A stretch of DNA of 64,000 nucleotides from Magnetospirillum sp. 15-1 (GTDB taxonomy: Bacteria; Pseudomonadota; Alphaproteobacteria; Rhodospirillales; Magnetospirillaceae), in the NCBI RefSeq assembly GCF_900184795.1, contig NZ_FXXN01000026.1:518284-582283 (forward strand), given 5' to 3'. The notes below the pieces were generated by a model. That model saw only the letters and a program-made list of their open reading frames with translations, did no database searches and was not told the origin of the DNA. The translations under genes and the position numbers were made by a program. This document shows, in pieces, positions 17,984 through 27,075 of the stretch (position 1 is the stretch's first letter; every line of letters begins with the position of its first letter).

Positions 17984-18201
17984 CGGCTGTCCGGTTTAAT
18001 TTGAGGCGGCCGGACCGGAGTCATAAGACACGGAGAGCACGGATGCGGCGCTTCGCACCGCTCGCGGATGAACACGGGCATGGCAGTTTCATAATCCGTG
18101 GCCGCGAAGCGGCATCCGGGTCCATCCGTGTCTATGAACGGCTGGACCCCGCCTTGGCTCAGCCCCTCGAACCTTTCGCCGAAAATTAAACCGGACAGCC
18201 G
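17984..18201. repeat. 218-bp long-hairpin repeat with 19-bp perfect terminal inverted repeats
   Basis: The end cggctgtccggtttaattt at 17984-18002 is repeated exactly in inverse at 18183-18201. Inside, a second imperfect inverted pair (around gacacgga..cggatgc.gcttcgc, about 18023-18056 and 18108-18142) lets the whole unit fold as one long hairpin. It fills the gap between the glycosyltransferase and M17 peptidase genes. It holds no convincing gene. It looks like a MITE or a large REP-type element; no target duplication was found. Confidence 0.8.
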
Positions 18202-18233
18202 CGCCTTCGAGCCTTCGTGGTGTGTCCTTGCCC

Positions 18234-19700
18234 CTACCCGCCCGCCAATGCGTCGAACAGCCTGACCCCATATCCCGTCGCCGACTCGGGGCACAGCGGA
18301 TCGTCCTCGTCGGCGAATTCCCGGCCCGCCATGTCGATATGGGCCCAGGGCAGACCTTCGGGCACGAAATGCTCGAGGAAACGGGCCGCGTCGTCGTTGT
18401 CGGGCACGTCGCCCCAGGCGCAGTGCCTGAGATCGGCGATGTCCGACTTGATATCCTCGTCGCAGGCCTTGGTCAGCGGCAGCCGCCACAGCGGCTCGTC
18501 CTCCGCCTTGGCATGCCTGAGCAGCCGCTGGGCCAGCGGATCGTCATTGGCGTAGAGACCGGCGTATTCAGCGTCGAGTAATTCCTCGGTGGTGCCGGTC
18601 AGCGTCGCGATGTCCACCATGGCGGCGGGCTTGAGAGTCGCCGCCGCCCAGGCCAGGGCATCGGCCAGCACCAGACGGCCCTCGGCGTCGGTGTCGATCA
18701 CCTCGACGCTCTGGCCCGAGAAGGACATGACCACGTCGCCGGGCCGCTGGGCCGAGCCCGACGGCATATTCTCGGCCAGGGCCAGCACGCCGCAGACATG
18801 GGCCTTGGCCTTGCGTCCCGCCACGGCGCGGATGGCGCCGGTCACCGCCGCAGCCCCGGCCATGTCGGCCTTCATGGCGTCCATGTCCTCGTCGTCGAAT
18901 TTGATGGTGATGCCGCCGGTATCGAAGGTGATGCCCTTGCCCACCAGGACCAGCGGCCTGCCCTCCGCCCCCTTCCAGCGCAGCAGCACCAGCCGGGGCG
19001 GCCGGGCGCTGCCCTGTCCCACCGCCGCCAGCAGGTTGAGGCCCTGATCCCGGATGGCCGCCTCGTCCAGCACGGTGACCTCGACCCCCAGGGCGGTCAG
19101 CAGACGGGCCCGCTCGACGAAATCCTGCGGCCCCAGGGCGTTGCCCGGCTCGTCGGTGAGGTCGCGGGCCAGGAACACCCCCTGGGCCACCGCCTCGCGG
19201 GCCGCGAAAAGCCGCTCCGCCTCTTCCGGCTCGGCGCAGGCGATGACCACGCTTTCCAGCACCGGCTGGATATCGTCCTCGTCGTCGGGATCATATTTGG
19301 TGCGGTATTTGGACAGCGGGCGATAACCCTTGAGCCGCAGGCCATAGGCCAACTCCGCCACCTGATCGGGCGGCAGGTCGACGAACACGGTGACCGCCTT
19401 GGCGCGGCTCTCGTCCAACTCGTCCAGCAGGGCACCGCCTATGCGGCGCAACTTCTTGGGTGTGAGCTTGCGCCCCTTGCCCAGCCCGAACACCACCAGG
19501 AGGTCGAGCGGCGGCCTGGGCGCCAGCAGCAGTTCCGTCTCCTCGGCATCGCCGTCGAAATCCAGGCGCTTCAGCGCCCTGGACAGGGACCCATCGCCGT
19601 CCAGGGCGGTAAAGGACGGCGTGGCGAGACGCCCCCGCCACAGCCCGACGGCGATGGCGCCGTCGGGCGTGGCGGGACGGGAGCGGAACGTGATGCGCAA
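18234..19700 (-). CDS. M17 leucyl aminopeptidase family protein (second copy)
   Basis: A 488-residue two-metal aminopeptidase. The C-terminal catalytic domain has VGKGITFDTGG (Lys and Asp), DMAGAAAV, and the signature DTDAEGRLVLADAL. It removes N-terminal residues from peptides. It lies 3 bp downstream of a closer PepA homologue (19704-21212) and shares its layout, so the two probably arose by tandem duplication. Its N-terminal domain is much more divergent and contains an acidic patch (DPDDEDD). Metal ligands look intact. Confidence 0.93.
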   Translation of the reverse strand: MRITFRSRPATPDGAIAVGLWRGRLATPSFTALDGDGSLSRALKRLDFDGDAEETELLLAPRPPLDLLVVFGLGKGRKLTPKKLRRIGGALLDELDESRAKAVTVFVDLPPDQVAELAYGLRLKGYRPLSKYRTKYDPDDEDDIQPVLESVVIACAEPEEAERLFAAREAVAQGVFLARDLTDEPGNALGPQDFVERARLLTALGVEVTVLDEAAIRDQGLNLLAAVGQGSARPPRLVLLRWKGAEGRPLVLVGKGITFDTGGITIKFDDEDMDAMKADMAGAAAVTGAIRAVAGRKAKAHVCGVLALAENMPSGSAQRPGDVVMSFSGQSVEVIDTDAEGRLVLADALAWAAATLKPAAMVDIATLTGTTEELLDAEYAGLYANDDPLAQRLLRHAKAEDEPLWRLPLTKACDEDIKSDIADLRHCAWGDVPDNDDAARFLEHFVPEGLPWAHIDMAGREFADEDDPLCPESATGYGVRLFDALAGG

Positions 19701-19703
19701 GGG

Positions 19704-21212
19704 CTACTTGCCCCCCTTCTCCTCGTAGAAATCGGCCACCAGCCGGTCCAGCAGGCGCACGCCGAAGGCGGTGGCGCCCTTCGGGCAGGTGGCGGCGTCC
19801 TTCTTGCTCCAGGCCATGCCGGCGATGTCCAGGTGGGCCCAGGCCACGTCGTTGGTGAAGCGCTTGAGGAACTGGGCGGCGGTGATGGAGCCGCCTTCCC
19901 GGCCGCCGACATTCTTCATGTCGGCGATGTCGGACTTGATCTGCTTGTCGTAGGACTCGCCCAGCGGCAGACGCCACAGCTTCTCGTCCACCGCCTTGCC
20001 GGCGGCGGTAAGCCTGTCGGCCAGCTTGTCGTCGCTGGACATCAGGCCGGCGTATTCATTGCCGAGGGCAATGATGATGGCGCCGGTCAGCGTGGCGAGA
20101 TCGACCATGAACTTCGGCTTGAAGCGGTCCTGAGTGTACCAGAGGGCATCGGCCAGCACGAGACGGCCCTCGGCATCGGTGTTGATCACCTCGATGGTCT
20201 GGCCCGACATGGAAGTCACCACGTCGCCGGGGCGCTGGGCGGTGCCCGACGGCATGTTCTCCACCAGCCCGACCACGCCGACGGCGTTGACACGCGCCTT
20301 GCGCCCGGCCAGCGCGGCCATGGCGCCGATCACCGCGCCGGCCCCCGCCATGTCCCATTTCATGTCCTCCATGCCGGCGCCCGGCTTGATGGAGATGCCG
20401 CCGGAATCGAAGGTGACGCCCTTGCCGACGAAGGCCACCGGCGCCTCGTCCTTCTTGGCGGCGTTGGACCAGCGCATGACCACCAGCTTGGACTCGCGGT
20501 CCGAGCCCTGGCCGACGCCCAGCAGCGAGCCCATGCCCAGCTTCTTCATCTGCTTCTCGCCCAGCACCTCGACCTCGACGCCGAGGTCCTTGAGGCTCTC
20601 GGCCTTCTCGGCCAGGGATTCGGGGTGAATGACATTGGCGGGCTCGCTCACCACGTCGCGGGTCAGGAACACCGCGTCGGCCACCTTGTCCAGGGTGACG
20701 AAGGCGCCCTTGGCATCGGTCGCCGCGTCGGTCAGCAGGGTCAGCTTCTTCAAGGAGGGCTTATCCTCCTTCTTCTGCTTGGTCATGTACTTGTCGAAGC
20801 GGTACGAGCGCAGGCGGGCGCCCAGCGCCGCCTGGGCGGCGAACTCGGCCGGCGACAGCGGCGAACCGGGGATGACGTCCAGCGTCACCGCCACGTCGGC
20901 GTCGCCCGAAGTCTGCAACTGGCCGACCACGGTGCCGCCGAAGGCCTGCGCCGCCAGGGCGTCCAGATCCTTGGCCTTACCCAGGCCGACCAGCAGCACG
21001 CGGGTCAATTCCAGCCCGGCGGGGGCGAGGATCAGCAGCGTCTGGCCCTTCTTGCCCTCGAAGCGGCCCGAGGCGGCGATGGCGCGGCTGATGCCGCCCT
21101 TGGCCTGGGCGTCGAGCGCCTGGGCGGCGCCGGTCAGCACCTTGCCTTCAAGGATACCGACGGCGATGGCGCCGGTGGTGGGCTGCGACGGCTTGGAAAA
21201 GGCGATCTTCAT
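19704..21212 (-). CDS. pepA: leucyl aminopeptidase PepA
   Basis: A 502-residue M17 enzyme. N-terminal regulatory domain residues are 1-170; the catalytic domain has VGKGVTFDSGG, the metal ligands in MKWDMAG, and the M17 signature NTDAEGRLVLADAL. The hexameric cytosolic enzyme releases N-terminal Leu and other residues. The start is the ATG at 21212, with GAGGA 5 nt upstream; a Met two codons earlier is less well placed. In many proteobacteria pepA neighbours holC, as here, with an extra M17 paralogue and a glycosyltransferase in between. Confidence 0.96.
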   Translation of the reverse strand: MKIAFSKPSQPTTGAIAVGILEGKVLTGAAQALDAQAKGGISRAIAASGRFEGKKGQTLLILAPAGLELTRVLLVGLGKAKDLDALAAQAFGGTVVGQLQTSGDADVAVTLDVIPGSPLSPAEFAAQAALGARLRSYRFDKYMTKQKKEDKPSLKKLTLLTDAATDAKGAFVTLDKVADAVFLTRDVVSEPANVIHPESLAEKAESLKDLGVEVEVLGEKQMKKLGMGSLLGVGQGSDRESKLVVMRWSNAAKKDEAPVAFVGKGVTFDSGGISIKPGAGMEDMKWDMAGAGAVIGAMAALAGRKARVNAVGVVGLVENMPSGTAQRPGDVVTSMSGQTIEVINTDAEGRLVLADALWYTQDRFKPKFMVDLATLTGAIIIALGNEYAGLMSSDDKLADRLTAAGKAVDEKLWRLPLGESYDKQIKSDIADMKNVGGREGGSITAAQFLKRFTNDVAWAHLDIAGMAWSKKDAATCPKGATAFGVRLLDRLVADFYEEKGGK

Positions 21213-21325
21213 GGACATCCTCGCGGCTACGGACATTGGGATGGATTCACTTGTCCCAATGTAGCGCGCTGAGCCGGGAAGGAAAGGGGGTATGCCAAAT
21301 TCAGGCGATCGGCGAACCGGATAAA

Positions 21326-22321
21326 CTAGACGTTTTCCGCCTGCCGCTCCGCCTCTTCCTCGGCCTCTTGCTCCATGTGCTCGATCTCGTCGGTCTTCAG
21401 GTGGTCGCCGGACATCAGCCAGACGACGCCGCCGGGCAGGGCGGTGGCCAGATTGCCCAGGCCGAACAGGATGGAGAGCACCAGGGCCGAGTGGGCCTCG
21501 ACGCCGATATAGCCGAAGGCGGCGACCATGGCCGTCTCGCGCAGGCCCCAGCCGGCGATGGAGATGGGAAGCGTCATGATCAGGATCACCGGCGGCACCA
21601 GCACCAGGCAGTCGATGATGTCGATGCCGAGCCCCAGCCCCTTGCCCAGGCAGTAAACCTGCAGCGACAGATTCACGTGGCCGATGATCGCCACGATCAG
21701 GGTGGGACCGCCCCATTTGGCGCTGAAGAACAGCCGCCTCGTGTCGCCGGCCAGATGGTAGAGGCCGCGCACCACCCGCATGTGATGCAGGCGCTGGGGC
21801 AGCCGGTCGAGCACCGACAGGAACAGGATGCCGAGAACACCCAGCACCGACAGGGCCGGAAACACCCACGAGCCGGGAATATTGGGGACCCGGGCCAGCA
21901 GCAACGGCTGGGTGGCGGTGACCAGCAACACGAGGCCCAGCACGGTGGCCACCCGCTCCAGCATCACCGAATTGACGCTGGCCGCCAGCGCCAGACCCGA
22001 CCGGCGGGCCTTCCACATGCGCACCGCGTCGCCGCCCACCGCGCCGGGCAGCACGATGGAGAAGAAGATGCCGATGTAATAGACGATGAAGGCCTGGACG
22101 GCGGTGAATGCCGCCTTCAGGGCACGCAGCACGATCCACCAGCGAAAGGCGCCGATGCCCACCTGGATCAGCCCGAGCAGCAGGGTGAAGACCAGCATGG
22201 TGGGATCAAGCGTCTTGGCCTGGGTCCAGGCGGACGCCAGATCGACCTTGGAAAACACGAACCAGATCAGTCCGATTGAAAGTCCCCCTTTGAGGACCCA
22301 CGGCAACCAGCGCTTCACCAT
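21326..22321 (-). CDS. LPG-synthase-TM/UPF0104-type membrane protein (flippase-like)
   Basis: A 331-residue integral membrane protein with about eight hydrophobic segments. The pattern SIVLPGAVGGDAVRMWKARR is the hallmark of the lysylphosphatidylglycerol synthase transmembrane family (also AglD/YbhN-like). No C-terminal aminoacyl-transferase domain is present, so lipid aminoacylation is not predicted. Members are linked to lipid-carrier or glycolipid translocation. The C-terminus ends in an acidic Glu-rich tail (MEQEAEEEAERQ). It is divergent from the Na/Pi cotransporter gene, with a Pho box between. Confidence 0.85.
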   Translation of the reverse strand: MVKRWLPWVLKGGLSIGLIWFVFSKVDLASAWTQAKTLDPTMLVFTLLLGLIQVGIGAFRWWIVLRALKAAFTAVQAFIVYYIGIFFSIVLPGAVGGDAVRMWKARRSGLALAASVNSVMLERVATVLGLVLLVTATQPLLLARVPNIPGSWVFPALSVLGVLGILFLSVLDRLPQRLHHMRVVRGLYHLAGDTRRLFFSAKWGGPTLIVAIIGHVNLSLQVYCLGKGLGLGIDIIDCLVLVPPVILIMTLPISIAGWGLRETAMVAAFGYIGVEAHSALVLSILFGLGNLATALPGGVVWLMSGDHLKTDEIEHMEQEAEEEAERQAENV

Positions 22322-22440
22322 ATGTCTCGAAATCCATCAGGACGAGAGGCGGGAAGCTTTACCACATTCGGCGGGAATGTGAATACGGCCGATGCGGGAA
22401 GCCCGCTCTCGCGCCCATACCCGCCCTACATCCAAAATAT

Positions 22441-22457
22441 GATATCGATGCGATATC
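22441..22457. promoter_or_regulatory. gatatcg-atg-cgatatc palindrome
   Basis: Perfect 7-bp arms flank a 3-bp centre in the divergent promoter region, 17 bp before the Pho box. A regulator operator is possible; no known regulator can be assigned. Confidence 0.4.
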
Positions 22458-22473
22458 GTTTTGTCGTATAAAT

Positions 22474-22491
22474 ATGACAGTTTTATGACAA
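22474..22491 (-). promoter_or_regulatory. Pho box (PhoB binding site)
   Basis: On the minus strand this reads TTGTCAT-AAAA-CTGTCAT followed by ATTT, that is two 7-bp CTGTCAT-type repeats separated by 4 bp, matching the PhoB consensus at 13 of 14 repeat bases. It is 25 bp before the Na/Pi cotransporter start and 153 bp before the divergent membrane protein. The orientation reads toward the latter, so which gene is controlled is open. Confidence 0.75.
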
Positions 22492-22515
22492 AGAGACCCG
22501 CGGGAGGCGCCGGCG

Positions 22516-24168
22516 ATGTCCGAGATACTGATCCTCGTCAACCTTCTGGGAGCCGCCGCCCTGCTGCTGTGGGGGCTGCGCATGGTCGGAACCGGAATGA
22601 CCCGGGCCTTCGGCTCGCAGTTGCGGCGCGGAATCGCCCTGGCTTCCAACGACCGGGTCAGGGCGATGTTCGCCGGGCTGGGGGTGACCCTGGCGCTGCA
22701 AAGCAGCACCGCCACCTGCCTGATGACCGCCTCGTTCGCCGGGCGCGGCCTGATGAGCACCGCCATGGCCCAGTCGGTCATGCTGGGGGCCAATGTGGGC
22801 ACCAGCCTGATCGCCAAGCTGCTGACCTTCAATGTGGCGCCGCTATCGGCCTTTCTGGTGCTGGCCGGCGTCATCCTGTTCCGCTCGGGCGAGGGACGGC
22901 GGCGCCATCTGGCCCGCATCGCCATCGGTCTGGGCCTGATGCTGCTGGCGCTGCATCTTCTGGACGGCGCGTCGGAGCCCATCCGCGAATCGGCCCGACT
23001 GCGCCGGGTGCTGCACGACCTGGACGGAATCTGGCTGGCCGGGCTGGTGGTCGCCGCCCTCCTGGCCATGATGGCCCATTCCAGCGTCGCCTCCATCCTG
23101 CTGATCCTGCCGCTGGCGGCCAAGGGCGCCTTTGGCCTGCCCTTCGGCATCGCCCTGATCCTGGGCGCCAATCTGGGCAGTGCCCTGGCCCCGGCGCTGG
23201 AGGCCGGCCACGACAAGCCGGCGGCGCAGCGGATTCCGCTGGGCAACCTGCTGCTCCGCGCCACCGGCTGCCTTCTGGTGCTGCCGTGGCTCGACACCAG
23301 CGCCGACCTGCTGCGCCACCTGGGCGACGATCCGGCCACCCGGCTGATGAATTTCCACATCGTCTTCAATCTGGCCCTGGCGGTGCTGTTCCTGCCTCTG
23401 GTCGGCCCCATGGGAAGGCTGCTGACCCGGCTGCGGCCCGACGAAACCGCCGCAGAGGACCCCAAGCGGCCGCGCTACCTGGATGAAACGGCGCTGGACA
23501 TTCCCGCCGTCGCCATCAGCGCGGCAACGCGCGAGACGCTACGCATCGGCGACACAGTCGATGGCATGCTCCGCCTCAGCCTGGACGCCCTGCGTTCCAA
23601 TGACCCGAAACCACTGGCCGAGATCGGACGGCGCGACGATGTGGTCGACGCCCTGCACGAAGCGGTGAAGCTGTATCTCAGCCGGCTGCCCAATGACGAC
23701 CTGGACGCGGCGGAGCGGATTCGCAGCAGCGACATCATGACCTTCGCAATCAACCTGGAGCACATCGGCGACATCATAGACATCAACCTGAAGGATCTGG
23801 CGGAGCGCAAGATCAAGAACCACCTGTCGTTCTCCCCCGAGGGCTTCGCCGATATCGACGCCATGTTCGTCCAGACCCTGGCCAAGCTGCGGCTGGCCAT
23901 GAGCGTTTTCGTCTCGGGCGATGCCAAGCTCGCCCGGCAACTGGTGGAAGACAAGGTGGAGCTGCGGGCGCTGGAGCGTAACGCCACCGAAGCCCATCTG
24001 GCCCGCATCCGCGACGGCCGCAAGGAGAGTATCGAAACCAGCGCGCTGCATCTCGACATCCTGCGCGACCTCAAGCGGATCAACGCCCATATCCTGTCGG
24101 TGGCCTATCCCATCCTGGAACAGCGGGGCGAATTGGAGGAAACCCGCTTGCGGCCCCAACTGCAGTAA
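22516..24168 (+). CDS. Na+/phosphate cotransporter family protein with PhoU-like tail
   Basis: A 550-residue protein. The N-terminal ~300 residues hold paired Na_Pi_cotrans repeats with the QSST motifs (LALQSSTATCL, then a degenerate MAHSSVASILL), each within hairpin TM segments. The C-terminal ~200 residues form PhoU-like helices (IGDTVDGML..NLEHIGDIIDINLKDL). NptA/YjbB-type proteins move phosphate with sodium. Start 22516 has GGGAGG upstream. A Pho box sits immediately upstream, so control by phosphate starvation is likely. Confidence 0.92.
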   Translation: MSEILILVNLLGAAALLLWGLRMVGTGMTRAFGSQLRRGIALASNDRVRAMFAGLGVTLALQSSTATCLMTASFAGRGLMSTAMAQSVMLGANVGTSLIAKLLTFNVAPLSAFLVLAGVILFRSGEGRRRHLARIAIGLGLMLLALHLLDGASEPIRESARLRRVLHDLDGIWLAGLVVAALLAMMAHSSVASILLILPLAAKGAFGLPFGIALILGANLGSALAPALEAGHDKPAAQRIPLGNLLLRATGCLLVLPWLDTSADLLRHLGDDPATRLMNFHIVFNLALAVLFLPLVGPMGRLLTRLRPDETAAEDPKRPRYLDETALDIPAVAISAATRETLRIGDTVDGMLRLSLDALRSNDPKPLAEIGRRDDVVDALHEAVKLYLSRLPNDDLDAAERIRSSDIMTFAINLEHIGDIIDINLKDLAERKIKNHLSFSPEGFADIDAMFVQTLAKLRLAMSVFVSGDAKLARQLVEDKVELRALERNATEAHLARIRDGRKESIETSALHLDILRDLKRINAHILSVAYPILEQRGELEETRLRPQLQ

Positions 24169-24239
24169 TAGCCGCCGCCGCAATGGGCTTGTCAGCAAGA
24201 CGGTGGTATACAGCATCATCCGCTCAATGAGGTGTCCCC

Positions 24240-24545
24240 ATGGTCCGCCGCCTGCTCGTCATCTCGTTCGTCCTGTCCGTCGCCGCGCATCCGGCGCTGG
24301 CCTGGTCCACCTCCTCGGTCCCGTCCGGCATCCCCTCCGGGCGCGAACTCGCCGAACCCGACGAACGGGTCGAGGCGATGACCGGCCGCTCCGAGGATGG
24401 CAGCCCCAACCGCGGGCGCGCCTCGGACGGCCGCGCCGATCATGGCGGGTGGTCGTTTTCCCTGACTCCGGGGGCCGGCGGTTCTTCCTTCGGCGACGCC
24501 CCCCGCGTCAACGGCCTGTCTCCCGATCGTCCCGGCCGGTACTGA
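24240..24545 (+). CDS. small exported protein of unknown function
   Basis: A 101-residue protein with a clear signal peptide (MVRRLLVISFVLSVAAHPALA, cut before WSTSS). The mature chain is rich in Gly, Ser, Pro and charged residues with low complexity and is probably disordered. The ribosome binding site gaggtg precedes the ATG. It is convergent with the radical SAM gene, ending 7 bp from it. No family recognised. Confidence 0.6.
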   Translation: MVRRLLVISFVLSVAAHPALAWSTSSVPSGIPSGRELAEPDERVEAMTGRSEDGSPNRGRASDGRADHGGWSFSLTPGAGGSSFGDAPRVNGLSPDRPGRY

Positions 24546-24552
24546 ACAGGCT

Positions 24553-25641
24553 TCAGCGCTCGAACCTGACCGGCTGCCGCTTGCGCCCCCAGGTGCCGGG
24601 CCGGGCCTCGAAGCGGCCGGGCAGAAGGGTGCCGCAGGCGCGGCAATGCCCCTCCGGGGTCAGCGCCCAGGTGGACAGTTCGTACCAGTCCCGCCCGATC
24701 AGCAGGGCGCCGCAGCCGGAACAATAGGTTCCGCCGCCCGCCGGATCGTGGACGTTGCCGGTATAGACATAGCGCAGGCCGTTCTTCATGGCGATGTCGC
24801 GCGCCCGGGTCAGGGTGGCCGGCGGCGTGTTGTCCTTGTCGCGCATCTTCCAGTCGGGATGGAAGGCGGAGAAGTGCAGCGGCACGTCGGGACCGAGCGC
24901 CGCCATCATCCACCGGCTCTGGGCGTCGATCTCCTCCGGTGAGTCGTTCTCGCCGGGGATCAGGAGGGTGGTGACCTCGAACCACACGCCGGTTTGGTGC
25001 CTGAGATAGACCAGGGTGTCCTTCACCGCCTCCAGATGGGCGCCGCACAGGCGGTGGTAGAAGTCCTCGGTGAAGGCCTTCAGATCCACATTGGCGGCGT
25101 CCATGTGGGCGTAGAACTCGGCCCTCGCCTCGGGCTTGATGTAGCCCGCCGTCACCGCCACCGTCTTCAGCCCGCGCGCGTGGCAGGCCTTGGCCACGTC
25201 CACGGCGTATTCCAGGAAAATGACCGGATCGTTGTAGGTGAAGGCCACCGAGCGGCAGCCCAGCTCCACCGCCGCCCGTGCGATCATGTCGGGATCGGCG
25301 GCATCGTTCAGCTTGTCGATCTCACGCGCCTTGGAGATGTCCCAGTTCTGGCAGAATTTGCAGGTCAGATTGCAGCCCGCCGTGCCGAACGACAGGACCG
25401 GCGTGCCGGGCAGGAAATGGTTGAGCGGCTTCTTCTCGATGGGATCGACGCAGAACCCCGATGAGCGGCCATAGGTGGTCAGCATCATCTTGCCGCCGTC
25501 ATTGGCGCGCACGAAGCACAGGCCGCGCTGCCCGTCGTTCAGCCTGCACTCGCGCGGGCAGACGTCGCACTGCACCCGCCCGTCCTCGAGGGTATGCCAG
25601 TAGCGTCCGGGAAAATGCGAACCCTGGATGGCGTCGTTCAT
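24553..25641 (-). CDS. amrS: AmmeMemoRadiSam system radical SAM protein
   Basis: A 362-residue radical SAM enzyme. The [4Fe-4S]/SAM motif is CNLTCKFCQNW (CxxxCxxC), preceded by the family-typical CDVCPRECRLNDGQRGLCFVR and followed by YTGNV. A C-terminal pair of CxxC motifs (CSGCG, CRACG) adds a likely zinc site. It belongs to the three-part AmmeMemoRadiSam system with Memo-like and AMMECR1-like proteins, both encoded in one gene directly divergent at 25690. The ATG at 25641 gives the usual start; one at 25665 is possible. The reaction of the system is not settled. Confidence 0.9.
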   Translation of the reverse strand: MNDAIQGSHFPGRYWHTLEDGRVQCDVCPRECRLNDGQRGLCFVRANDGGKMMLTTYGRSSGFCVDPIEKKPLNHFLPGTPVLSFGTAGCNLTCKFCQNWDISKAREIDKLNDAADPDMIARAAVELGCRSVAFTYNDPVIFLEYAVDVAKACHARGLKTVAVTAGYIKPEARAEFYAHMDAANVDLKAFTEDFYHRLCGAHLEAVKDTLVYLRHQTGVWFEVTTLLIPGENDSPEEIDAQSRWMMAALGPDVPLHFSAFHPDWKMRDKDNTPPATLTRARDIAMKNGLRYVYTGNVHDPAGGGTYCSGCGALLIGRDWYELSTWALTPEGHCRACGTLLPGRFEARPGTWGRKRQPVRFER

Positions 25642-25689
25642 GGGGGAAGAGTACCATATCGTCATCACATTTTCGCGCCCGAGGTCGCC

Positions 25690-27075
25690 ATGACCGCCAT
25701 TCGCCCCACCGCCGTGGCCGGACAGTTCTATCCCGCCGATTTCGCCGAGGCCAACCGGCAGCTTACCGCCTTTCTCGACGGTGCCGTTGCCGCGCCCTGC
25801 GCCGGGCGGCGGCCCAAGGCGCTGATCGCGCCCCATGCCGGCTGGGTCTATTCCGGCCCGGTGGCGGCCGGCGCCTATGCCCTCGTGAAGCCCTTCCGGG
25901 GCAGCTATGCCCGCGTGGTGCTGCTGGGCCCCAGCCACCGGGTGGCTTTCCAGGGTATGGCGCTGTCCTCGGCCGACCACTGGGCCTCGCCGCTGGGCGC
26001 CGTCGCGCTGGACAAGGACTGGTCGCGTCTGGCGGGCGTGCCCGGCGTGGGCGTGCTGGATCAGGCCCATGCGCAGGAGCATTCCCTGGAGGTGCACGTT
26101 CCCTTCCTGCAGGCCACCCTCGGCCAGTTCACCCTGCTGCCGGTGGTGATCGGCGACGCCTCGCCCGACATGGTGGCCGGGCTGCTGGACGCCCTGTGGG
26201 GCGGGCCGGAGACCCTGATCGTCGTCTCCACCGACCTCTCCCACTATCTGCCCTACGAGCAATGCCGCAGCACCGACGGCGCCACCGTCGCCGCCATCGA
26301 GCACATGAACCCCGCCGCCATCGCCCGCGAGGGAGCCTGCGGCCGCATTCCGGTGGGTGGCCTGCTGACCGTGGCCAAACGCAAGGGCCTGGAGATCGTA
26401 ACGCTTGACGTGCGCAATTCCGGCGATACCGCCGGGCCGAGGGACCGGGTGGTGGGCTACGGCTCCTGGGCGCTGTTCGAGACGGAGGAGACCATGGACG
26501 GGCAGACCGACGCCATCAAAGCCGCGGGTTCCACTTTGGTGGACCTGGCCTGGGCCTCCATCCGTCACGGGCTGGAGACCGGCGCCCCCGCCGCGCCGCC
26601 TCCCGATACGTCCGAGGGGCGCCCCGGCGTCCTGGGCCGGCCCGGCGCGGTGTTCGTGACGCTGACCCGCCACGGCAATCTGCGCGGTTGCATCGGTTCG
26701 GTGATCGCCTGGCGTCCCCTGGCCGAGGACGTGGTGGACAACGCCTTCAAATCGGCCTTCAAGGACCCGCGCTTCCCGCCGCTCAGGCCCGAGGAGATGG
26801 ACGGCCTCACCCTTTCGCTCTCGGTGCTGACGCCTCCAATCCCCATGGCCTTCCAGGACCAGGAGCACATGCTGGCACAGCTTCGCCCCCGTGTGGACGG
26901 GCTGATCATCGAGGACGGCGGGCGGCGCGCCCTGTTCCTGCCCTCGGTGTGGGAGCAATTGCCCGACAAGCACCAGTTCCTCGCCCATCTCAAGGCCAAG
27001 GCCGGCATGGCCGCCGATCACTGGTCGCCCGGCTTCAAGGCCTCGCGCTTCCAGGCGGTGGAGATCGGCAAGTGA
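25690..27075 (+). CDS. AmmeMemoRadiSam system fusion: Memo-like (AmmeMemoRadiSam B) plus AMMECR1 (A)
   Basis: A 461-residue two-domain protein. Residues 1-270 are a Memo-like, class III dioxygenase-related domain: VAGQFYPAD, APHAGWVYSGP, GPSHRV, EHSLEVHVPF, STDLSHY, with the metal-binding His residues typical of Memo. Residues 290-461 are an AMMECR1 domain: FVTLTRHGNLRGCIGS and KSAFKDPRFPPL. The two parts are separate genes in many genomes. The partner radical SAM gene is divergent 48 bp away. The stop overlaps the GTG start of the next gene (GTGA), so it is coupled to a molybdenum hydroxylase subunit. Confidence 0.92.
   Translation: MTAIRPTAVAGQFYPADFAEANRQLTAFLDGAVAAPCAGRRPKALIAPHAGWVYSGPVAAGAYALVKPFRGSYARVVLLGPSHRVAFQGMALSSADHWASPLGAVALDKDWSRLAGVPGVGVLDQAHAQEHSLEVHVPFLQATLGQFTLLPVVIGDASPDMVAGLLDALWGGPETLIVVSTDLSHYLPYEQCRSTDGATVAAIEHMNPAAIAREGACGRIPVGGLLTVAKRKGLEIVTLDVRNSGDTAGPRDRVVGYGSWALFETEETMDGQTDAIKAAGSTLVDLAWASIRHGLETGAPAAPPPDTSEGRPGVLGRPGAVFVTLTRHGNLRGCIGSVIAWRPLAEDVVDNAFKSAFKDPRFPPLRPEEMDGLTLSLSVLTPPIPMAFQDQEHMLAQLRPRVDGLIIEDGGRRALFLPSVWEQLPDKHQFLAHLKAKAGMAADHWSPGFKASRFQAVEIGK

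Noticed and set aside
18001..18189. 62-codon frame inside the 218-bp hairpin element
   Set aside because: It runs through both inverted arms, has no ribosome binding site and resembles no protein.
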